Assembly: GCF_013408535.1 (NCBI RefSeq)
Contig: NZ_JACBZA010000001.1
Span: 1,572,850-1,636,849, forward strand
Direction: 5' to 3'
Length of the DNA stretch: 64,000 nt
Source: Actinopolymorpha cephalotaxi
GTDB taxonomy: Bacteria; Actinomycetota; Actinomycetes; Propionibacteriales; Actinopolymorphaceae
Shown here piece by piece: positions 1 to 8,175 of this stretch; positions within the stretch are counted from its first letter, which is position 1, and every line of letters begins with the position of its first letter. Below the pieces are notes generated by a model. That model saw only the letters and a program-made list of their open reading frames with translations, was not told where the DNA came from and did no database searches. The translations under genes were made by a program, and so were the position numbers.

Positions 1-59
1 AGCAGCGCCTGGCCCGGCTGGCGCAGGTGAGCGCCGAGCTCGGCAAGCCGATGCTCTAG
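1..59 (+). CDS. 3' end of a gene, possibly HtpX-like M48 protease
   Basis: Only the last 18 codons are present, read in the frame starting at base 3 and ending at TAG 57-59. The tail reads QRLARLAQVSAELGKPML. Such a basic, leucine-rich ending resembles the extreme C-terminus of actinobacterial HtpX membrane zinc proteases, which often sit directly upstream of pspAB. That neighbour relationship is the main reason for the suggestion. No catalytic motif is in view, so the identity is an inference from context only. Confidence 0.4.
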   Translation, partial: QRLARLAQVSAELGKPML

Positions 60-68
60 ACGACGCAC

Positions 69-103
69 GCCGTGGGCGCCCGCACCGTGCGGGCGCCCAC
101 GGC
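69..103. terminator. Perfect 17-bp inverted repeat, terminator-like
   Basis: Arms 69-85 and 87-103 are exact reverse complements around one central base, with the core ccgtgggcgcccgcac on the left. It lies 9 bases after the stop of the first gene and 48 bases before pspAB. There is no T-run, as is common for actinobacterial hairpin terminators. It may end the first transcript or attenuate read-through into pspAB. Confidence 0.6.
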
Positions 104-151
104 CAGTGCTCTCCCTCGCCTCCGTCCCCGCGGACCCGAAAGGCTGCCGGC

Positions 152-721
152 ATGAAGTTCCTCGACGCGATCCTCGGACGTAGCCAGCCGAAGCGGCCCG
201 ACCTCGACCAGTTGTTCGGCCTTCCGCAGGCGGCGCTGACGCTGCAGGCCGCCGCGGACTTCCGGCCCACCGGGGTGGGCTCGGTCTGCTACCGCGCAGC
301 CGAGGGCGGGGCGTTCGCCACCACCCAGGCCGACATCCAGGAGTTGCTGGACGCCGACGAGGGACCGAAGGTCGAGCGGGTCACCGACGACTACGGCTTC
401 ACCTGGCTGGTCGTACGCCACGACCCGGAGGACAGCTCGGGACTCGTCACCGACCTGCACGCGGTCAACTCCTCGCTGGAGGCCGCCGGGTTCGGCCCGT
501 CCCTGCTGTGTTCGCTGGTCACCTTCGTCAACGGCGACGGCCGCCGGCTGGCGCTGGTCTACCTCTACAAGCGCGGCGCGTTCTACCCCTTCGCACCGCT
601 GGCGGGCGAACGCCGAGACAACGCGCTGGAGCTGCAGACCCGGGGCATGGTGGCCAACGACCTGAAGATCGAGGAGGACCTGTCCCGCTGGTTCCCGGTG
701 TGGGGCGCTCCCGGTCTGTGA
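152..721 (+). CDS. pspAB: PspA-associated protein PspAB
   Basis: The 189-residue protein matches the actinobacterial PspAB family in length and conserved blocks: the start MKFLDAILGRS, then LDQLFGLPQAALTLQAA, a central AAEGGAFATTQADIQELL, and an ending around LSRWFPVW. PspAB is a cytoplasmic partner of the phage-shock envelope-stress system in actinobacteria; its biochemical role is not defined. No membrane segment is evident. A GAAAGG stretch about 9 bases upstream of ATG 152 serves as ribosome-binding site. PspA itself is not in the window. The gene follows what may be an htpX-type protease, a common arrangement that would link both to membrane stress. The gene ends 50 bases before the convergent acetyltransferase. 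Confidence 0.85.
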   Translation: MKFLDAILGRSQPKRPDLDQLFGLPQAALTLQAAADFRPTGVGSVCYRAAEGGAFATTQADIQELLDADEGPKVERVTDDYGFTWLVVRHDPEDSSGLVTDLHAVNSSLEAAGFGPSLLCSLVTFVNGDGRRLALVYLYKRGAFYPFAPLAGERRDNALELQTRGMVANDLKIEEDLSRWFPVWGAPGL

Positions 722-770
722 CCCGTCCGCGGTGGAGTGGTCCGCGGCAAAGCGGTTCGCGGCGGAGGGG

Positions 771-1688
771 TCAGAGGAACGCGCCGGACGGCAGGTACGG
801 CGCCGGTGGGCGCATGTGCCGCAGGCACAGGTAGCCCTCGGTACGCAGGGACAGCCCGGCCGCGAGGGCCACGTCGACGGCCCACTCCTGGTCGGCGGTG
901 AGGTAGTCGATCCGTACGTCCGCACCTTCCGGCGACACCGCCAGCGCGGCCCACAGCAGCCGCTGGGCGACCTTGCGGCTGGTGGCGGCCAGCAGCACCG
1001 GTGACCCGGACGGGTCGACGAAGCAGTAGCCGCTCCCGGTGAGGGTGTCCGACACCAGCAGGCCGTACTCCGCACACAGGAACTCGTGGTCGACGCCGTG
1101 CGCCGCGCCGCGCACCCGCCGGTCCACCGAGTCGCACAGGTCCTGGTCGCCGGGCCCGCCGGTCCGTACGCCGTCCACCACCGGCAGCGCCGAGCGGTCG
1201 ACCGTACCGGCGATCCGGATGGTGGGGTGCAAAGTGAATCCGGCGAGCCGGTAGCGGCGGGCGGCTCGGGGGTCCTCGGTGGAGATGATGATGCCGCGCA
1301 GGCAGCCCCGGCTGTAGCCGAGGGCGGCGTCCAGCAGTGCGGCGCCGACGCCGGCGCCCTGGGCCTTCGGGTGGACGAAGAACGACGACAGGCCCCACGA
1401 CTTCTCCCGGCGCAGCGACATCGCCACACCGACCACCCGGCTGCCCCCGGCGGCTCCGCCACCGCCGTTCCCGCCGTCGGCCTCGGCCACCCAGCATCCC
1501 TCGGCGTCATGCCGCAGAAGGTGCTTGGCGCGGCGTTCCCACCGGCCGCTCCAGTCCGAGGTCGCCGGGCCGGCCGACGGAGCGGGCAACCCCGCGGGCC
1601 GGGTGAGCGATCGGCTCAGCTGCAGGGCCTCGTGGGTGAGTGCGCGGGCCGCCCCGATGTCGTCGTCCCGCATCGGCCTGATCAGCAC
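771..1688 (-). CDS. GNAT-family N-acetyltransferase (two-domain)
   Basis: The 305-residue protein has a GNAT fold near residues 1-160. It shows the acetyl-CoA binding motif A in the stretch FFVHPKAQGAGVGAALLDAAL (Q/R-x-x-G-x-G/A pattern) and a following A-R-Y-A-G-F like block, RRYRLAGF. The C-terminal half (about residues 165-305) looks like a second, degenerate GNAT-like domain. The acceptor substrate cannot be deduced. The start is GTG at 1688; an internal ATG at 1673 is an alternative and neither has a strong Shine-Dalgarno. The promoter region is shared with the divergent glycerate kinase and contains 10-bp iterons at 1701-1750. Confidence 0.8.
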   Translation of the reverse strand: MLIRPMRDDDIGAARALTHEALQLSRSLTRPAGLPAPSAGPATSDWSGRWERRAKHLLRHDAEGCWVAEADGGNGGGGAAGGSRVVGVAMSLRREKSWGLSSFFVHPKAQGAGVGAALLDAALGYSRGCLRGIIISTEDPRAARRYRLAGFTLHPTIRIAGTVDRSALPVVDGVRTGGPGDQDLCDSVDRRVRGAAHGVDHEFLCAEYGLLVSDTLTGSGYCFVDPSGSPVLLAATSRKVAQRLLWAALAVSPEGADVRIDYLTADQEWAVDVALAAGLSLRTEGYLCLRHMRPPAPYLPSGAFL

Positions 1689-1700
1689 GCTGCGACTTTA

Positions 1701-1750
1701 TTACGTGGCACTACGCAGCACTACCTGGCATTACGGGGCATCGCGAAGCA
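1701..1750. repeat. Five phased 10-bp iterons in a divergent promoter region
   Basis: Five consecutive decamers read ttacgtggca, ctacgcagca, ctacctggca, ttacggggca and tcgcgaagca. The first four share the pattern yTACnnrGCA; the fifth is weaker. They sit between the divergent starts at 1688 and 1794. Spacing of one helical turn would put equivalent bases on the same face of DNA, as expected for cooperative protein binding. No regulator is identified. Confidence 0.5.
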
Positions 1751-1793
1751 CCCCGCAGCGGCGGGCACCGCGCCGACCCGCAAGGATGGCGCC

Positions 1794-2891
1794 GTGCGCG
1801 TGTTGATCGCTCCCGACAAGTTCGCCGGCACCCTCACCGCAGTGGAGGCCGCGCAGGCGATGGCCACCGGCTGGCTCGAACAGGCGCCGGACGACGAGGT
1901 GGTGACCGTCCCCATGTCGGACGGCGGCCCGGGCTTCGTGGACGTGCTGTCCGCCGCGCTGGGCGGTGAGCTGCTCGCGGTGACGGTCACCGGCTCTCTC
2001 GGTGAACCCACCCCGGCGACCGTCCTGCTGCACGAGGGCACCGCCTACGTCGAGACCTCGCAGGCGTGCGGGCTGGACCTGGTGCCGCCGGAGCGGCGGG
2101 ACCCCGAACGCGCCACGACGTACGGCGTGGGCGAGCTGGTCGCGGCGGCCCTGGAGGCGGGTGCTCGCCGGCTGGTGCTCGGCCTCGGCGGCAGCGGAAC
2201 CAACGACGCGGGCGCGGGCCTGCTCGCAGCACTCGGCGCGACCGCGCAGCCGGACGGCGTCCTGGCCTCCGGCGGTGCGGCCCTGGCCGAGGTGACGGCC
2301 CTGGACCTGGCGCCTGCCCGGGCGCGGCTGGCCGGCGTCGAGATTCTCGCCGCCAGCGACGTCGACAACCCCCTGCTGGGACTGCGGGGCGCGACCAACG
2401 TGTTCGGCCCGCAGAAGGGCGTCGCCGAGGAACGCCGGGTCACCCTGGACGCGGCCCTGGAGCGCTTCGCCGACCTGGCCGACAGGTCACTGGCCGACGC
2501 CAAGGGCGCGGGCGCGGCTGGCGGACTCGGCTACGCGCTGTCGCTGCTCGGTGGCACTCGGGTGCCTGGCATCGAGACGATCTCGGCGGCGGTGGGGCTG
2601 CCGGACCGGGCGCGGGCGGCCGACCTGGTGCTCACCGGGGAGGGCTCGTTCGACTTCCAGTCCGCCGGCGGCAAGGTGGTCTCCGGCGTGGCGTCGGTGG
2701 CCGGCGAGGCGATCCGGCCGTGCCTCGTACTGGCCGGGCAGGTCCTGGTCGGAATCCGGGAAATGCGGACGATGGGCGTCGAGTCCGGCTATTCGCTGGT
2801 CGACCTCGTGGGCCGCGAGCGGGCGCTCGGCGCGCCGCGGGACAGCCTGGTCGAGCTGGCCCGGCGGGTGGCACGGACCTGGTCACGCTGA
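1794..2891 (+). CDS. Glycerate kinase (GckA/GlxK family)
   Basis: The 365-residue product phosphorylates D-glycerate with ATP in the cytoplasm, feeding glycerate into lower glycolysis (family knowledge). Family blocks are visible: the N-terminal VRVLIAPDKFAGTLTAVEAA, the SDGGPGFVDVL motif, a GLGGSGTNDAGAGLLAALGA glycine-rich loop, and the C-terminal LTGEGSFDFQSAGGKVVSGVA. Length is close to the usual 370-380. GTG 1794 is chosen because AAGGA sits 7 bases upstream and the protein then begins exactly at the conserved start; longer in-frame starts would overlap the divergent acetyltransferase. The stop lies inside a short tandem repeat. It is followed by erpA on the same strand, 203 bases away. 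Confidence 0.92.
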   Translation: MRVLIAPDKFAGTLTAVEAAQAMATGWLEQAPDDEVVTVPMSDGGPGFVDVLSAALGGELLAVTVTGSLGEPTPATVLLHEGTAYVETSQACGLDLVPPERRDPERATTYGVGELVAAALEAGARRLVLGLGGSGTNDAGAGLLAALGATAQPDGVLASGGAALAEVTALDLAPARARLAGVEILAASDVDNPLLGLRGATNVFGPQKGVAEERRVTLDAALERFADLADRSLADAKGAGAAGGLGYALSLLGGTRVPGIETISAAVGLPDRARAADLVLTGEGSFDFQSAGGKVVSGVASVAGEAIRPCLVLAGQVLVGIREMRTMGVESGYSLVDLVGRERALGAPRDSLVELARRVARTWSR

Positions 2892-2981
2892 GTCCCGCCG
2901 GGTCGCGCTGAGTCCCGCCGAGTCGTGCCGGGTCGCGCAGTCCCGTTGGGGTCCCGATGAGCGATGAGGTCCCGATGAGCG
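2886..2981. repeat. Short tandem and direct repeats after the glycerate kinase stop
   Basis: Two near-identical 20-bp units (2886-2905 and 2906-2925, core cgctgagtcccgccg) are followed by a decayed third. Then a 14-bp direct repeat, ggtcccgatgagcg, occurs at 2950-2963 and 2968-2981. The kinase stop codon lies in the first unit. No hairpin terminator was recognised between this gene and erpA. Confidence 0.6.
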
Positions 2982-3094
2982 TCGCCCGGTCCGAACTATG
3001 CGACCATGGATCCGGTGCATCGGAATGTACGGTGCCCCCGCAGGCGTTGAGCCTCACGACATCTATCTCCGGGACAACCACGGGAGTCCGAAGG

Positions 3095-3460
3095 ATGACC
3101 ATTCAGGGCGACGTGACCCAGCAGGACCAGCAGGCCGACGGCGTGGTGCTCACCGACGCGGCCGCGTCCAAGGTCAAGAACCTCCTCGAGCAGGAGGGCC
3201 GAGACGATCTTCGACTGCGACTCGCCGTGCAGCCGGGTGGCTGTTCGGGTCTGCGCTACCAGCTCTTCTTCGACGAGCGCGACCTGGACGGCGACACGGT
3301 CCGTGAGTTCGGGGGCGTCGGTGTGGTCGTCGACCGGATGAGCGTTCCCTACCTGCAGGGTGCGGTGATCGACTTCGTCGACACCATCGAGAAGCAGGGC
3401 TTCACGATCGACAACCCCAGCGCCACCAGCTCCTGCGCCTGCGGCGACTCCTTCCACTGA
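3095..3460 (+). CDS. erpA: Iron-sulfur cluster insertion protein ErpA (A-type carrier)
   Basis: The 121-residue A-type carrier delivers Fe-S clusters to target enzymes in the cytoplasm. The three cluster-binding cysteines of the HesB/IscA family are present: PGGCSGLRY near residue 48 and SSCACGDSFH at the C-terminus. The HesB-type start VVLTDAAASKVKNLL begins near residue 17. ATG 3095 gives the usual family length, with a GGAG about 9 bases upstream; in-frame upstream starts would add about 46 unconserved residues. In many actinobacteria erpA lies close to adoK and the cytochrome oxidase genes. Here about 14 kb of catabolic genes separates erpA from adoK. A hairpin terminator follows at 3524-3571. 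Confidence 0.95.
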   Translation: MTIQGDVTQQDQQADGVVLTDAAASKVKNLLEQEGRDDLRLRLAVQPGGCSGLRYQLFFDERDLDGDTVREFGGVGVVVDRMSVPYLQGAVIDFVDTIEKQGFTIDNPSATSSCACGDSFH

Positions 3461-3523
3461 GTCGACCCGCACGGCCCGCCACGTTCGGTGGGTCGGCGTA
3501 GCTGACGGCTGTCAAAGCACGAG

Positions 3524-3571
3524 ACGGCTCCGCCGGTACGGACCTCAGGCCCGTACCGACGGGGCCGTTTC
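3524..3571. terminator. Hairpin terminator between convergent erpA and CehA-type gene
   Basis: The sequence acggctccgccggtacgg pairs with a downstream arm reading ccgtaccgacggggccgt, with a few G-T or mismatched positions, and is followed by ttctgt. It occupies the gap between convergent genes, so it can serve both directions. Confidence 0.75.
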
Positions 3572-3573
3572 TG

Positions 3574-5073
3574 TCAGCTGTTTCCCGTCTCCGCGTCCAG
3601 GAAGATCGGGTTGGTGAACGCCGCCATGCCCTCGAAGACGGCCGGCTGCGCAGAGGTGTGGCGTACCTCCGCACGGACGTACTTCGACACCGCGGCGGTG
3701 GTGGTCCAGGCGACCCGGCCGGTGTCGTCCGGCAGGGGGAGTTCGGCCAGGGTGCCCACGTCGGAGACGAACCGGACGAATCCGTTCTCGACCCCGCGTA
3801 CCGTCACCGCGAGTTCCACCGGTACCTCCGGCCCGGCCGGCAGCCGCTCGCCGATCCCGGCGGTCCGCCCGGCGGCACTCGCGTCGAACGTCACCTCCAC
3901 CGTGGCCGACTCCGCGACGTAGCTGCGGCCCGCGCGCACGCCGGCCAGGATCGCGTCCCGGGTCAGGTCCTCCGCCCACACCACCGTCTGCCCCAGGCCC
4001 ACCGCGTCGTCGTGGGCGTGGGTGTCACTGCTGCCGACGGCCGGCAGCCAGCGTCCGCCGGCACCGCCCGCGACCAGGGCCGCGTCCCACTGCCGTAGCG
4101 AGACCTCGTCGTCGGGTGTCCAGGGGCCGTTCCAGACCTCCACCGCGTCCACCTCGGCGAAGCCGAACTTCCAGGCACAGCCGACGTACGGGCAGAACGG
4201 GTGCGCCGCGATCGCCAGTCCGCCGAACCCGTGCAGCGTCTCCACCACGCGGGGGAGCACGCCGTCGACGGCCCGGAACCGCCAGTCGACCCAGGTGCCC
4301 GCCGGCAGGCCCGCCACCACCAGGTGGCCGTTGCGGGTGGTCACCTCCTCGCCGTTCACGACCAGCAGGTCGTCCGGCACGTGGTGCCCCCAGATGCCGT
4401 GCGCCGAGGTCGTGTTGTGCTCGGTGGAGACGAGGAAGTCCAGGCCGGCCGACCGTGCGGCGGTGATGAGTTCGGCCGGTTCGCGTACGCCGTCGGAGTG
4501 GACGGTGTGCGTGTGCAGGTCGCCGCGGTACCACGCCGGCCCACGACCGGCGGCCCGCTGCGGGGCGGGGTTCGGGACGAACGGCTCCCCTTGGTCGCCG
4601 GTGCGCGCCGTCACCTCGACCCGGTAGGTGAGGCCCTGCGGCGCGACGGTGTAGGGGGCGATCGCGATGTGCCAGGTGCCGGGCTGGATCGGTCCGGGCA
4701 GGTAGCCGGGGGTCGCGTCGGAGGCGGACAGGACGAAGCCGTCGCGTGCGCCGCCGGACCAGCCGCGGAACCCGGCCGGGTCCTCGACGCGGTGCCCGCG
4801 CGGGTCGAAGACGCCGAGGTCGAGCGCGTTGCCGGGCACCCCGGAGGGCGTGGCCGGCCGGTCGTAGTCGTAGCCGACCGCGAGCTCGGCCACGCCGGGC
4901 GGTACGTCGACCGGCAGGTAGACCCAGTCCGGCGCACCGGGCTCCAGCCGGCCCGAGAGGACCTGGGTGAGGAAGTCGTCCCGTTGAGGGGTCGCGGGAT
5001 CGGGCGCTGGGTCCGGGGCGTGCGGGATTTCCGAGGCGTCCGGAGTTTCCGGGGTTTCCGGGGAGAAGGTCAC
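3574..5073 (-). CDS. CehA/McbA-family PHP metallohydrolase
   Basis: The 499-residue protein has a C-terminal PHP-type metal-dependent hydrolase domain starting near residue 180. Metal-ligand motifs are clear: RGDLHTHTVHSDG, then LDFLVSTEHNT, AAHPFCPY and a late GSDTHAHDD. The N-terminal 170 residues form a beta-rich domain of the kind that precedes PHP in CehA/McbA proteins. Relatives include carbaryl hydrolase CehA, but the family is broad and the substrate here is unknown. No signal peptide is apparent. The start shown is GTG 5073, which opens a Pro/Glu-rich low-complexity stretch, so a downstream start is possible. It lies 113 bases downstream of the STAND gene on the same strand and could be the last gene of that unit. 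Confidence 0.82.
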   Translation of the reverse strand: MTFSPETPETPDASEIPHAPDPAPDPATPQRDDFLTQVLSGRLEPGAPDWVYLPVDVPPGVAELAVGYDYDRPATPSGVPGNALDLGVFDPRGHRVEDPAGFRGWSGGARDGFVLSASDATPGYLPGPIQPGTWHIAIAPYTVAPQGLTYRVEVTARTGDQGEPFVPNPAPQRAAGRGPAWYRGDLHTHTVHSDGVREPAELITAARSAGLDFLVSTEHNTTSAHGIWGHHVPDDLLVVNGEEVTTRNGHLVVAGLPAGTWVDWRFRAVDGVLPRVVETLHGFGGLAIAAHPFCPYVGCAWKFGFAEVDAVEVWNGPWTPDDEVSLRQWDAALVAGGAGGRWLPAVGSSDTHAHDDAVGLGQTVVWAEDLTRDAILAGVRAGRSYVAESATVEVTFDASAAGRTAGIGERLPAGPEVPVELAVTVRGVENGFVRFVSDVGTLAELPLPDDTGRVAWTTTAAVSKYVRAEVRHTSAQPAVFEGMAAFTNPIFLDAETGNS

Positions 5074-5186
5074 GGCACCGAGTATGGCCGGGCGTCCCCG
5101 TCGGCGGGTGCGGTGCCGGGACCGGCCTCGTGCCGGTGTTCACTCGGGCGGTGGGGTCCGGCGGTCGGGCTGGAGTTCGGGAGGGT

Positions 5187-8162
5187 TCAGGACGTACGGC
5201 GGCCGAATCCGGCGAGGAACCTGCCGATCCGGGTGGCCGGTGCGGCGTCCGGCCCAGGCCGCGAGGGCTGCGCATCGGCGGGGAGCTCCTCCGGCCCGGA
5301 CGGCGACCCGGCCCCACCGCGGCGGGCGTGCCGGCGGGCCAGCGTGAGGTACTCCTCGGCCACGGCGGTCGGGGGCCCGCTGCGCAGGCGCCGGCTGCGT
5401 TCCAGCCAGGCCTGCGCCTGTCGTGCCGCGGCCACCTCGTCGTGCGGGCGGCGACGTTCCTCCAGCAACAGCCCGGTCAACTCGGGTGCGACCAGCACCG
5501 CCGAGCCCAGGTGTTGCAGGCATCGGGCCTGGCCGGCCGTGTCGGCGATCTGGCGGAACCCGGTCAGCGCGCGCTGCCAGCGGACGACCGCCGCGGGGGA
5601 GCGGCCCTGCATCCAGGCGGCGACGCCGCGGAGTTCGTGCGTGTACGCCAGCCCGCTCGGGTCGGCGGTGTCGACGGCCCGGACCTCGGCCAGGTCAAGC
5701 CGGTCCAGTGCCCGGCCGGGCAGCCCCTGGCGCAGATGGACCTCCGCCATCGTCAGCAGCGTGGTCACCTCGCCGGACACGTCCCGGACCGGCAGAGCGG
5801 CCCAGCACAGGTTGAGCTCCTGCTCGGCGTCCCGCAGTCGTACGCCCGCGGCGGTCGGATCGTCGGCGGCGGCGGCCAGCGCCAACTGCTGCAGGGCGGT
5901 CTCGTGGTGCCGGCGGGCCTGCAGCGCGGAGGCGTACCTGCGGTGGCGAACCGGCAGCGGGGTGTGCGCGGCCCGCTCGAGCTCGGCCTCGGCCTCGGCC
6001 AGCCGTCCCTCCTGGCGCAGGGTGGCGGCTTGCCGGATCCGCGCGAGCTGGGCGAGGTCGGGCCGGCGAGACTGCCGGAGTACGCGGACGAACTCCACCG
6101 GCTGCCCGGCCGGGTTGCCGGGCCGTCCGGTCCGGGCGCGCCAGCGGTCCAGGGCGTCGGCGAGGGTGCAGAGGTCGTCGACCAGCCCGGCGCCCGATCC
6201 GTCGCGGGGTCCGGGTCCGGACCCCGCGCCCAGGCCCGCGCCGAGTCCGCGCCCGAGGAACCACGGGCCGGCTCCTGGCGTCGATCCCGCGCCGAGCTCG
6301 GGGCTCTCCTCGCGTGGGGCGCCGGCCAGCAGGGCGTTCAGCAGCGGCTCGGTCGTCTGGAACCACCGGGCCGCCGCCGCGGCGCCGCGGGCGGAGTCCA
6401 GCGCTCGCATCCAGGTGCGGGCCAGGGTGGCGTAGTGGCGTACCAGCGCCTGCCGGGCCACGGCCGCGCCCGCCGCGCCCTCGGCGGTGGTCCCCGGTGC
6501 GCGGATCACCGTCCGGATCTCGTCCGGCAGGCGGTACCTCCCGGCCGCGGTCTCCCGGACGAGCCGACGGTCGCGCAGCTCGGCGACCGGATCGGGTGCC
6601 GGATCGGGCCGGCCGCCCGGCAGCAGGTCCTCGCCGCGTTCCAGGATGTCGATCAGGTCGTCCAGGCTGCCGCGTACCGCCTCGATCGCCTCCACCGTCA
6701 GCTCGGTGACCGAGAGCTCGGCCAGCGCCCCCAGCAGCAGCCTGGCCCGCCGGGACAGGCTGCCCCCGGTGCGTTCCAGGATCACCGTCCAGACGAGCTC
6801 CATCCCGGGCCGGCCCGCTGAGCCGTCGAGCGCGCGGAGCAGTTCGTCCGGCGTCCACGGTCCGCCCAGGCGGGTGTACTCGCGGGCGAGGTCGTGCGCC
6901 GCCTTGGGCAGGCCGCCGCAGCGGGGGAGTACGCCGTCCAGCCAGCCACCGGGCGGGACACTCGGCCCGCCCGCGGCCTCCCAGACCGCACGGAGAGTCT
7001 CGGTGCCCACCGGCGCCAGCGTCACCACCTCGTACGATCGTCCGCCCGATCTGTCGCCGTCGCCATCGCTGCCGGGCTCGGTGCGCTCGCCGTCGCCGGC
7101 CGGCCCTGCGGAATCCTCGGGTCGGCAGGTCGGGCCAGGCCGGTCCGGCCGGTCCTCCTGCCTCGTCCGCAGCGGCTCGACCGGCTCGAGCGGCTCGAAC
7201 AGCTCGGCCAGTCCCGGCCGCCCGACTACGAGCAGCCGGGGTTCGCGCGGCCGTGCGAACAACACCGGCGCCAGCCACTCCAGCTGGCTGGTCGCGGTGA
7301 GGTTGTCCAGCACCAGCAGCACCCGGCGTTCGGTGAGTACGCCGTGCAACCGGCGGGCCGCCTCCGGCAGGTCGGCGTCCGACGTCGGCGCGGTCAGCCC
7401 GAACGCCGGCAGCAGGTGGCTGGCCAGCGTCAGCGGGCTGTCCGGCTCCCATGCCCATCCCCGCAGGTCGAACGGCGCGACCTGGCCGGCCCTGATCGTG
7501 CCCGGCTCGAGGAGGGCGTGCACGACACCGGCGGCCACCGCCGAGGTGCCGGTGCCGGGCTCGCCGACGATCGCGGCGACACCGTGCTCACGGAGTACGC
7601 GGACACCGTGCGCGACGGCGGCTTCCCGGTCGTCCAGCACCGGCTCGGCCCGATGCCAGGCCGGGCGGATCGGCGTACCCGGGGCGACCAGCGCCGGCTC
7701 CGTCGCCCGGCCGGCCGCCTGCGCGCGGCGCCGCTCCAGCACCCGGAGGACCACGGCGACCAGCACCACGCCGACGAGCACCAGCACCAGTCCAACCCGG
7801 ACCGCGCCGTTGAGGTCGGTGCCGAGGGGGCTGGTGTTCCACACGTCGGTGAGGACGTTCACCGCCACGCCGCTGAGCAGTGCCAGGGCGATCGCGCTGG
7901 TGCTGCGCAGGAGAAGGTGCAGCGGACCCGAACGTGGCCGGCGCAGCACCCACGGCTCCGGGCCGCCGAGGTCGGTGACGTCGGCCGGGGCGGCGCGTTC
8001 GGGGTGCCGCACCGTGCCCGGCTGGTACCCGTGACCCGACGGTGCACTGCCCGGCCGCCGGCTCGGTCCGCCGGACGCGGGGCCGGACACGGTGCCGGCT
8101 GCGGCGCCGGCCGCTGGGGGAGCGCTCGGTGGCCGGTTGCCGTCCACCGGTGGCGTACTCAT
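5187..8162 (-). CDS. Membrane-anchored STAND-type NTPase-like protein with TPR-like repeats
   Basis: The 991-residue protein has a Pro/Gly-rich cytoplasmic N-terminus. Two predicted transmembrane helices follow, near residues 83-103 and 122-140, then an NTPase-like module and a long alpha-helical TPR-like region (roughly 600-960). The P-loop position reads GEPGTGTS at residues 200-207: the invariant lysine is threonine. The Walker B-like strand VLLVLDN (281-287) is intact. A Gly/Pro low-complexity insert sits near residues 610-650. STAND proteins usually act as signalling switches; here it is co-directional with, and 13 bases from, the fused permease gene, suggesting transport-linked sensing or assembly. 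That role is inference. ATP binding may be lost or altered. No characterised homologue is recognised. Confidence 0.65.
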   Translation of the reverse strand: MSTPPVDGNRPPSAPPAAGAAAGTVSGPASGGPSRRPGSAPSGHGYQPGTVRHPERAAPADVTDLGGPEPWVLRRPRSGPLHLLLRSTSAIALALLSGVAVNVLTDVWNTSPLGTDLNGAVRVGLVLVLVGVVLVAVVLRVLERRRAQAAGRATEPALVAPGTPIRPAWHRAEPVLDDREAAVAHGVRVLREHGVAAIVGEPGTGTSAVAAGVVHALLEPGTIRAGQVAPFDLRGWAWEPDSPLTLASHLLPAFGLTAPTSDADLPEAARRLHGVLTERRVLLVLDNLTATSQLEWLAPVLFARPREPRLLVVGRPGLAELFEPLEPVEPLRTRQEDRPDRPGPTCRPEDSAGPAGDGERTEPGSDGDGDRSGGRSYEVVTLAPVGTETLRAVWEAAGGPSVPPGGWLDGVLPRCGGLPKAAHDLAREYTRLGGPWTPDELLRALDGSAGRPGMELVWTVILERTGGSLSRRARLLLGALAELSVTELTVEAIEAVRGSLDDLIDILERGEDLLPGGRPDPAPDPVAELRDRRLVRETAAGRYRLPDEIRTVIRAPGTTAEGAAGAAVARQALVRHYATLARTWMRALDSARGAAAAARWFQTTEPLLNALLAGAPREESPELGAGSTPGAGPWFLGRGLGAGLGAGSGPGPRDGSGAGLVDDLCTLADALDRWRARTGRPGNPAGQPVEFVRVLRQSRRPDLAQLARIRQAATLRQEGRLAEAEAELERAAHTPLPVRHRRYASALQARRHHETALQQLALAAAADDPTAAGVRLRDAEQELNLCWAALPVRDVSGEVTTLLTMAEVHLRQGLPGRALDRLDLAEVRAVDTADPSGLAYTHELRGVAAWMQGRSPAAVVRWQRALTGFRQIADTAGQARCLQHLGSAVLVAPELTGLLLEERRRPHDEVAAARQAQAWLERSRRLRSGPPTAVAEEYLTLARRHARRGGAGSPSGPEELPADAQPSRPGPDAAPATRIGRFLAGFGRRTS

Positions 8163-8175
8163 CGCGGCACCCCGC

